A stretch of 28,020 nt of DNA, from the NCBI GenBank assembly GCA_015852425.1, contig JAAAIG010000034.1:1-28020 (forward strand). The letters run 5' to 3'. The stretch is from Gryganskiella cystojenkinii (Eukaryota > Mortierellomycota > Mortierellomycetes > Mortierellales > Mortierellaceae). Below, piece by piece: positions 20,150 through 28,020 of this stretch. The position numbers were made by a program, and so were the translations under genes. Each line of letters begins with the position of its first letter. Positions within the stretch are counted from its first letter, which is position 1. The notes beneath the pieces are model-generated. The model did no database searches and was not told the origin of the DNA. It worked only from the letters and a program-made list of their open reading frames with translations.

Positions 20150-23047
20150 TTATTCGACGTACGCAGGCGGCGTGAGGTTATGGTCCATCATGGACAAAGG
20201 CGCGGGCTGTTGTGAGAGATAGCCACCATTCCGACCAAGGGACCCCATGATCGTCGCTGCGCCTACACTGCGCTGACGCCGGAGTTGTCTTTGCTCTTGC
20301 TGTTGCTGTTGACTACTTGAGGAGTGCACCGGCGTCATGGCCCAGGGGCTAGACATGGATTGCGTCGAACTTCTTGCCAGTGACGTCGACATGAGCATGG
20401 ACGTAGACGATCCTGTCCGAGTATGTCCACGACTCATCTGAGGACTTGACTGTCGGCCATCGCGACCAATCGTTGGTGGGAACTCTACTGTTGTGGTGAC
20501 TGGACTTGACGAGGTAGGAGAACCAAACACGCGGGCTCTTGGGACTGAACCGGCTGGCTGGTACATTACAGGCGACTGTGATGATCCAGAGAACTGAGGA
20601 CTGAAAGAGTAATGACTTGAGGGTAGGTCACTCCGCCGGGGAACCGGCATCGGCATTGGTGTCGAATGAGGGATAGTGATACCGAGTCCTGCCTCGGGAC
20701 TGTCAAGTCTGTCCATCAGGTCCTCGTATTTTGGCAAGTCCTCGCGTGGATGAGATTCTGGATTTGGTGACGGTGCCTGTCGCCCGTAGGACGGTGGACG
20801 GGGTAACTGTCCAAACTGGGCGGCAGCTCGAAGTCCCGCACTGATGCCACTCTGACCGGCGCCACGTAAAGGTATACCTGCTTCGATGGCTGATAGGCTA
20901 GAAAATTGGCGACTGTTGAACTGGGACGAGGGCGAGCCTTGAGACGACACAGAAGAGCTGTCCTGTCCCTGTTCCTGTTCCAGTGACCCTCTTGAGGACG
21001 GGGACGAGTCGCCTGATCCTGGTTGTGCCGAGACGGCGAAGCCGACGTGTGGATGAACGGTGGTTCCTGTTGTCAGAATCAGACTGGGTTCAATCTCTTG
21101 ATTATGAACGAACTGCTGAAGATTCAAAGGTGGCGCTGTTGCCATCAAGTTTGCTGATCGAACATGAAGAGAGGTCGCCAGTTGGGAAGAAGAAGGGCTG
21201 TTGGTGCTCAATGCCTGGTATACATATTCGTCGTTGTCTCCGGTTCCATAGGCAGAAGCTTCCTGTTCTGCTGGCTGCTCAAACTGAGGGGTCGGAGTAT
21301 CTCTTGTGACGGAAGGATATCGGGACGTCATAATGATAGGAAACTCTAGCAGCGTACTCTCGATGTGAGTCAAGGGTGGGGGAGGAGGAGCGTCGTTCAA
21401 CTCCACAGTCGCTGGCATTAGTGCTGGTTCAATGATTGAGAGTGTTGGTTCGCCAAGAAGGACTGCATTGTTGGTGACATCTGATCCAGTAGAGTCGACA
21501 AGGTTGAGACTCGGAGCAAGTGGTTGGGGCGTGAGATTGAGTCGACGGAGGATCCCGCCTCCACCGCTTGAATTGTCGCTTGTATCGTGTGTCTCGCTTC
21601 TACCACCATATCCTGGTTGATTTCTGCTGCCAGAGAGGGTGTTTCTACGTCGGATGGAATCAGGCAGGACAATGGCGACATTGCAGGTGATGCGATGCTG
21701 TACTTCCACCAGGGGTGTCACAATGTCACCGTTCATCAACAGCGGACACGGCCGAAGTTCGAGCAGCTGACGAGTTGATGCGCCTGCGCCTGCACTCGAC
21801 ATTGTCTTTTCTCTCTCCGAGTCCCGGGGGATAATAACTGTTTGCTGTCCGATCGGATACAGGATCTCGGACTTGTTATCGGCAGCGTTGCCGCTCGCGG
21901 AGGATCGATAATGGATGATCTCCTTGAGACCATAGGCGATCGAGTAGATATATGACCCTGGAGGTAGTGGCTCTAGTGCCAGGTCAACCAGAACAACACC
22001 ACCTTCCAGATGAGCGACTGGAGGAGAAGAAGATGTGTACCGCAATAGCTCCTTGTGAGTGTTGTGGTGAGTGATGGTTGTTGGTCCTGTTGGTATATCT
22101 CCTAATGGCCGTGCCTGCAGACTGTTGTAGTTGAAGTTATCTGAGAGATTTGTTATTGAGAGTTGGTTCAAAAGTAACGAGCCAAGGTCCTGCTGACTTG
22201 GTTGAAAGGCCGAGGCTCCATCGTTCCGGTTCACATTATCGACCAGACAGCGCTTGAGCTCGATCTCTTGAATGCTGTTGATATCGCTGTAAAAAAGAGG
22301 GCGAAGTAGCGTCGAAGAGAGAATGTATCGGATTGAGCCATGTTTGCCGCTGAACGTTGGTGGCAGCGCTCCATCCAGTTGAATCGATAGAGGATAATAA
22401 TGAGTTCCGACGGGAATATGATTCTTGGATCCTGATCCAGCCGTATTGTGCGCATTGTTTCCAGCCTCCCAAAGTACCCAGTCCTTGTGGGCTAGAACTC
22501 GTTCTCTGTATTCTAATAGAATCGATAGCAAACAAACAAGGAACCAACCAACAAAAAAAAAAAAGGGTTATCTGTTTGTTCTTACAAGCACATGAAAATA
22601 ACAAAAAAACTCAAAGCATAACCTATCATCTTTCACTCCTTAATCCTATTGAAAGACGTCCAAAGGAGATAAGGAAGAAAATGAAAAAAACGATGCCTTA
22701 CGTTCAGGACCAAAAGTTGCACCGTCACTGCACTGGACCTTGATTCGACCGTCAAAGGTCGCTGTGAGTTTGGCTGCCCTGATAGGCTTCTTGCGGACAT
22801 GCAGGATAGCGGTTGCGTTCAGGACAGCCCCTGCAGATTCCTCGGGCATGCCCAAAAGGACGCCATGGAATGAGGACTCGATCTCAATGACTAATTCCAA
22901 GTCCTGGAGAGATGTTGCAGAGGGCGGTGTGGGCGAGACTGCGCCGGGACTAGTCTGAGCCGAGGAAGGACCGAGGGATGTGTTGCATGAAAGGGCATTG
23001 GTCGTTGGAGTTGAAGCACTCGAATTGGTGGCAAACAGGAAATTCAT
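20150..23047 (-). CDS. Arrestin-domain protein with PPxY motifs (alpha-arrestin-like)
   Basis: Two minus-strand exons, 22702-23047 and 20150-22512 (189-nt intron, donor GTAAGG, acceptor TTAG), give 902 residues. From about residue 50 an arrestin N-terminal fold begins (L-E-L-V-I-E-I-E-S-S-F, then a strand with A-I-L-H-V-R-K-K-P-I-R-A-A-K-L-T), continuing into exon 2 with W-V-L-W-E-A-G and I-P-V-G-T-H-Y-Y-P-L-S-I-Q-L, and P-P-G-S-Y-I-Y-S-I-A-Y-G-L-K near 290. The C-terminal half is disordered and Ser/Gln-rich. P-P-S-Y at 688-691 and P-P-A-Y at 897-900, six residues from plus end, are WW-binding motifs. In yeast, such arrestins (ARTs) link Rsp5/Nedd4 ubiquitin ligases to plasma-membrane transporters for endocytosis; the same role is inferred here. 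The ATG at 23045-23047 is the first in frame. Which cargo it serves is unknown. Confidence 0.82.
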
Positions 23048-23957
23048 AGCTGAAGATAAAGATAGAAATAAACTAAAAGAGCTCAAGGAGACCAGAACCA
23101 GCGGGTCATTGAGGGAATGCTTAAAAGATATGAGGACGCCGTTGTTGAAAAAAAAGAAGCGAGAGTGGGAGTAAGGAGAATGAGTGTCGAAGGGAGGAAT
23201 GAAAAGTAATGGCGAAACGAAAAAGAAAAGAGAGACAGGCAGGACTTTGTTAGACTATGAAAAGGTACCCAATTATTATGCTTTCACGAGATGGGGGCAA
23301 TCAAAGTCTATTTCGCCTCTTATTACAGAGTTCGATGATGACGGTGATTGATGATGGTGGTCGGGGGAACTCTCTCTTTTTGACCGGGGGTTTAGAGTTT
23401 CGAAAGCTAGGGCACTGGGAAAGGTTTGACTTGGAACCATTTCTGATCCTCTTCTTTCTTTCCCGTTGCGCGATTTTTAGATCTCGTACTGTATCTGGCG
23501 CATTCCTTCCCTCCTCTTTCCCCGCACTCGACCCATGCCGCGACTTTCTCAGAAATTCTTGTGCTCAAAACAGAAACGCTTTATTTTTTGCTTGTGCATC
23601 GTTACAAGAAGACAACTTATATTTGGTCATGTGCAATGCCAAGCAAAATACCCGTTCACAGTTCACACCTTTTTTTTTTTCTTTTTTTTGTATCAAGGTC
23701 CTTTGCAAGAACAACTCGGTCACGTCTTGGTAAGGTATTGTTTTTCAATTTTTTTTTATTAAAGCCAGTCTCGTAACGGTTTTTCTTCCTCTGCACTACT
23801 TAAAAAACCTTTTGTCCTGCACAGGAGCAGAACGTGAGGGTTTTGAAGGCAGTATGTAGGGATCCATCTCCGATTTCGAAAACTTGCATGAATATGGTTA
23901 TTTTGTTGTTGTTGTTGTGGATGGTCGTGTGAAAATATATGCAAGAAGGAGAGGTAT
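23048..23957. other. Arrestin upstream region, no gene seen
   Basis: A 910-bp gap between the arrestin start and the 3' end of the TM2 gene, both on the minus strand. It is rich in pyrimidine tracts on the plus strand (around 23450-23520 and 23670-23760). ORFs here are short and low-complexity. It presumably holds the arrestin promoter. Confidence 0.45.
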
Positions 23958-24705
23958 TTAAGGAGCAATGAGAGAGCATCCGTTGTGGTCAGGGAGACCA
24001 CCGATGACAATGAGGATGATATCGATGATGTACCAGATACCGAATCCACCAGCTAATTGAATGAAAAAGATAAGAGGGAAAAAAAGAGTCAGTTGATGAT
24101 ATTCTGGGACTGCAATTGCTCTTGTACCGACGATGCCACAGCATAAAGGGAAAAACATTGATGAATTGGTGAATCTCTCATACCGGTGGCGAGCTTCAAC
24201 AAGGCCGAGATGACATAGCCGAGGTAGAAACGGTCAACTCTGGAAGAAAGGAAAGAAAAAAAATAATGATACAGCAGTGTCGTGTCAGTCTACAAAAACT
24301 CTTTCTTCGATGCAACAAAAAAGAGCTTCTTTTCTCACGCTTCTCTCTCTTCCATCTCTGTTTAACTTACCCGACGTATCCAAAGAAGATGGACAAGAGG
24401 ATGGCAATGGGGTAGGAGCGGTCAGACTCGCACGTGGGGTGCTTCTTGAAGAGAGCATCACCCTCACCGGGGGCAGGGGTGGAAGGATGGTGCTTGTTCT
24501 TCTCGTAGTGGTAAAGACCGAGGACGATCGAGATGGCAGAGACAGCAGCGACCAACCACAAGAAGAGGTAACGCTTGCGGTGGTGGTGAACATGACGGAC
24601 AGTACGACCGTAGAAGGTGTCGTTGACCTCAACGACGGTGATGGGCTGACCGTTCAAAAGCGCCTGCTCCTCGTCGCGACGACCGTTGGTACCGTATCCG
24701 GACAT
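23958..24705 (-). CDS. TM2-domain membrane protein
   Basis: Three minus-strand exons, 24371-24705, 24184-24239 and 23958-24052, join in phase to 161 residues. A polar N terminus with a His-rich patch (H-V-H-H-H-R-K-R near 39-45) precedes a transmembrane helix at about 46-65, a short loop with Lys/His/Pro, and then the TM2 domain: helix I-A-I-L-L-S-I-F-F-G-Y (100-110), the D-R-F motif at 114-116 with Y-L-G-Y, and G-G-F-G-I-W-Y-I-I-D-I-I-L (122-134 region). The DRF-type turn between two helices is the family signature. TM2 proteins occur from bacteria to animals; animal TM2D1-3 are linked to Notch signalling, but the role in fungi is unknown. The extra N-terminal helix makes this a three-pass protein by prediction. 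Confidence 0.85.
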
Positions 24706-26120
24706 GGTATTTGTGTAGGGTTTTGGGGGGGGAGGGGGAAGGGATGAAAGTGAATGAGGATGAATGAGAGGGAAAAAAAAGAGAAAAAAGAAGGAGAAAG
24801 GGAGAGAAAAACCAGAAAGAAATAGTCCCGCGCGAAAAAAAAAAAAGAGGAGCACAAGGAAACAGGACACCAAGCAAGGCTGGGTTTCCCTTTCCTTTTC
24901 TTTTCTACAGCAAAAAAAAAAAAAGTCGCCTTTGTGTTCCTGGACCATGCTTTTTTTTGCTGCCCCGACGGAGAACATGGCGGACCATAAAAAGAAATCA
25001 TTTCCTCAGCGGCCCGCTGTATTGTTTGGGAGAAAAGGTAGGCAGAAGGTTTTCTGACAGCATTGTGCAGGTCCACGGAGTACATAAGCACCTTCTGGAC
25101 TCTCACTTGAGACCTTCCAACGCGCCTCTCCCTTTCCCGCCGCGCGACTTGGCAAAAAGAGGAAAGATTTTCTCTCGCGCCACATCCCATCAATCTTCAC
25201 AATACTCGCAATGCGCACCGACGCCTTTTTTTTTGTTCTTCTGCATGCTTACTTTTCTTTTATCAAAAAATCTGAGACGTCCATCGATTGCTCTGGGCCG
25301 CGGAATATCCCAAAGTCATTGCAAAAAAAAAAAAGAGCGCGGAATAAAAAGCAACTGGGAATCAATACAACAGGAACAGAAACGTGTGAGCAATTTCCAT
25401 GGTACAGAAAATAAAACTTGATTGTACGCAAAAGCAGCAGAGGGTTGTTGTTGTTGTTGTTTTCTTGCGTTGTGTTCTATTGTGTTGTAGTTGTGTGGGT
25501 GAAGATTGTAGAAAGCAAGTGCCGATCATTTTTGTTGTTGTTGACAAGAAAAGGAGCTGTCGCTATTGCTTAGGCTATTGGATACAAAAAAGGCATACAC
25601 CAGCACAACTAGTTTATGGGGCGGGTTCCTTCTCTGTTCAATTGTCAAGAATGGTATCGATGGCAGAATATTTCTTTTTTCAGCCCTGTTGGCTGTTCAT
25701 CCTTCAACAGCCGTACTAACATTGGGCGGGAGAAGGAGAAAAAGTACAGTAGCGACATCAACCACGAGGAGCAAGAGGGAAGAAAGGATAAAAGACCGGG
25801 ACAGAAACCTCTCCCTTTTCTTTCATGCTGTTTGGACACAAGAGATTCAAAACCGGTTCTCCGAGGTCTTGCTCTTGCTCAGCAAAAACATCGAACCCAA
25901 TAAGAGAAGAAAATCATTCTCGGAAGGCCGTGTTGGAGCATTGACACCCACACAAAATAAAAGCGCTCGGTCATATCGGAGGCGGTGGTTGGGCGTATTT
26001 TTTTTTTTTTTTTTTTTTGAGGGGCAGAATGAGCACGAGGTTCAGGTCCCAAAATTGGTGGCGTGGTCTTTAGAACATTGAGGCCCGTGACCTTTGACGG
26101 TTGTTGTTGACCTATGCTAG
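24706..26120. other. TM2 gene upstream region, no gene seen
   Basis: 1.4 kb with many A/T homopolymers, purine-rich leader DNA next to the TM2 start (GGGGGGGAGGGGG near 24724 and A-rich tracts) and a run of 21 T at 25998-26018. Short ORFs are dominated by Lys or Phe homopolymers and are not protein-like. No RNA gene was recognised. Confidence 0.45.
25998..26018. repeat. Poly(T) run of 21 bases
   Basis: The longest homopolymer in the window, just downstream of the right-edge gene's 3' end. It reads as poly(A) on the gene's strand, so it could be a retrocopy or polyadenylation-associated tract, or simple slippage. No target-site duplication was apparent. Confidence 0.7.
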
Positions 26121-28020
26121 TCATACGCAGCAATTCGAACAGCATGTTGCCATCGGACTCTCACAACAGACCCAACAGCCAACAACAGAGAGTAATCTAA
26201 GTAGGGAGGGGGGTTCGCCAAAGAAGGCACATAGTCAGCAAAGAGGTAAAGTCGCATTGATCAGAAACATGAGCCCCTTTCATGCGATCACAAACCCAGA
26301 ACAAAAATCTTATGTCTGTGAGAATACGTACATCCCCCAGAGCCAATGTTCCTCTTCGTCGTCATTGCCATCAAGACGTCGTCTGGACCAACTACTTGAA
26401 CTACCTGCGCTTGCATAGGATTGATGACTCCGCCCTCGACCCCGAGGTCGCCTCCAACGTCCTGCTTCTGGAACCGCATAATGACCGGCGGGGACACAGG
26501 TTGTTTCCTCTGCTGCTGTTGTTGTACTGCTGCTCTCCGGTTGCGTCGTATTCTCATGTGAATAAAAATGGTGATTCGAGACTGCATGATAATACGCTGC
26601 ATGACTCTGGTTCATGGGTGGAGTAAATGTTGGTTGCTGTTGATGCTGAACTCGTTGCTGTTGTTGCTGTTGTTGTTGCTGTGGTAACTGAGATCGAATG
26701 AGATGAGCATTGTCCATGGTACCGTAATCCTGCCATATCCTTCCCACGCCTGCTGCCCGTTGCGCTATTATTATAGTGTGATGTACCCAGGGCAGAATAT
26801 GAAAAAGAAACAGAAAAAGAAAAGACGCGTATGCTGTCAGTGTCGGTCGAAAAATGCTCACAGACTGCATAGCAGCAATGCAGCAAGCGACTCTCAAGGA
26901 TTTAGAACCATCTTTGGTGCCCCATGCTTCTGAGCACTTTTTTTTCAATTTTTTTTATTGTATTCCACTCACCTTCCAAGGCGTCTGCTTGAATGGTTGT
27001 TGGTCCAAATCGCCCTAGTGTCGTCAAGGGTGATGGAAACAAGGGACTCGAGGATGTCGGTTCATGCGGCGCAAGATAATCGTCTCTGAAGACCCGTTGT
27101 TGAAATGTTCCTGAGTACTCACGGTCCTGCATCACCTCATATCCATATTCAAGATCCTCATCAATCGTCCCCGCAGTCTCGGTCCGACGTAGTAGTCCCT
27201 GCCGTTCTTGCTGGTCCATATCGTCCATCAATTGTTCTATGCCCGGTGGATCGATGTGGACATTGGGTCGTAAATCCTGCTCTGCTTCAGAGGAAAGACT
27301 ATGCCGGGAATTCATTTGATGTCGTAGTTGTAGCTGAGATGTTGCCACCATATGTGGCGTCTCTGCCTGTGTTCGCGCGATTTCTTCTTGGACCTGCGTG
27401 ATCTCTTGGTCAGAGAACAACATGGACAGGGATGAGGGGATATACGGACTTGACCCCCTGGGAGGCGCACGGATATTGTTATTGTTGTCTCTTGAATGCT
27501 GGATTAGCGTGTTTGCGATCACCGCCGCTGCTGCAGTCCTCGTGGACTCGGCTTGGGCGTTATTATTGCTGTTGTTGTTGTTCAGGGAAAAGTCATGGGT
27601 TCCTGAAGTTGTCATGTATGACAGGTACGAGTGCGAAAGGTTACTGATGTTGCTGCTGCTGCCTTGGCTACTACCTGACGAAAGCCCTGAGAAGGGGTGG
27701 CGGGTATCGTTATTGCTGCCTATCCGAATAGCCTGAGCAGAGGAAGAGGACACGTCTGTAGATGGGACCGCCATGGTCGAGAACGGGTAGAGTCTATTAA
27801 GCAGTTGAGCCGGTAATGATATTGGTGGTGGAGAGACAGGCGTGACCATAGCAGCGGCCGCATATGCGGACGAGGCAGGGGTAGTGAAAATCGTTTCTGG
27901 TGCTCGAGTGGCGGTGTTTTCTGACTGTTGTAGGCGTTGACTAGAGCCCAAAGAGCCGGAGGGTGTGGACTGAAAGTGCCCATCCATGGCCCATTGTGTA
28001 TACGATTGTGAAGAGGACGG
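26121..28020 (-). CDS. Unrecognised low-complexity protein (5' end beyond window)
   Basis: Preferred minus-strand model: 26973 to the edge at 28020, 26332-26764 and 26121-26196, with donors GTGAGT and GTACGT; phases join. The frame is open through 28020 (P-S-S-S-Q-S-Y-T-Q-W-A before M at 27985-27987), so the start is probably outside. The N-terminal part is Ser/Asn/Gln-rich with A-A-A-A stretches, a conserved-looking segment (S-S-L-S-M-L-F-S-D-Q-E-I-T-Q-V-Q-E-E-I) and an acidic region. Exon 2 has a poly-Gln run and basic R-R-P-R-G-R-G-R-S. The last exon adds W-G-I-L-L-S-V-V-G-C-W-V-C-C, ending in a Cys-rich tail. Alternatives: splicing out only 43 nt (26930-26972) keeps a hydrophobic stretch, and no splicing there ends the protein at 26902. 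No family recognised. Confidence 0.55.

Overview
The window looks like nuclear DNA of an early-diverging filamentous fungus, most likely Mortierellomycota (Mortierella and relatives). Support: eukaryotic genes with short GT-AG introns (mostly about 55-300 nt, CTRAY-like branch sites, T-rich 3' ends), fungal gene families (Tvp38, Crz1-like zinc finger, arrestin, Pcyt2-type ethanolamine pathway), frequent poly-T/poly-A runs in non-coding DNA, and an NLR-like leucine-rich-repeat protein whose N-terminal and middle domains I associate with Mortierella/Glomeromycotina families. The species assignment is inference; no rRNA or organelle marker is present. All spliced models below come from reading splice sites and checking that phases join.

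Layout: (i) 45-204 (+) is the last exon of a gene entering from the left. (ii) 205-1830 has no confident gene, only an interrupted ORF. (iii) 1831-3170 (-) is RPS7 (eS7), divergent from (iv) ECT1/PCYT2, ethanolamine-phosphate cytidylyltransferase, 4011-5894 (+); their shared promoter carries a CACGTG palindrome. (v) 6108-7503 (-) is a GPALPP1/DUF3752 protein, convergent with ECT1. (vi) 7588-8061 (-) is a short, probably damaged gene holding only a module with a YWEDI motif. (vii) 8552-10483 (-) is a Crz1-like C2H2 transcription factor. (viii) 10484-14501 is a 4-kb gene-poor stretch with decayed tandem repeats. (ix) 14502-17414 (+) is a 941-residue NLR-like protein with the same YWEDI module at its N terminus and about ten 28-residue RI-type LRRs at its C terminus. 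(x) 17901-19840 (-) is a Tvp38/VTT membrane protein. (xi) 20150-23047 (-) is an arrestin with PPxY motifs. (xii) 23958-24705 (-) is a TM2-domain protein. (xiii) 26121-28020 (-) is an unrecognised low-complexity protein running off the right edge.

Most genes are housekeeping (translation, Kennedy pathway, splicing-associated, Golgi membrane, endocytic adaptor). The accessory signal is the pair of YWEDI-module genes about 6.5 kb apart on opposite strands. They share a phase-2 intron at the same codon. One is a stand-alone, truncated copy; the other is fused to a conserved middle region and an LRR array whose units are nearly identical in DNA and include a 420-bp higher-order duplication. No nucleotide-binding domain is visible, so this may be an NLR-like receptor or scaffold family of unknown function. 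That is the best candidate here for an undescribed system.
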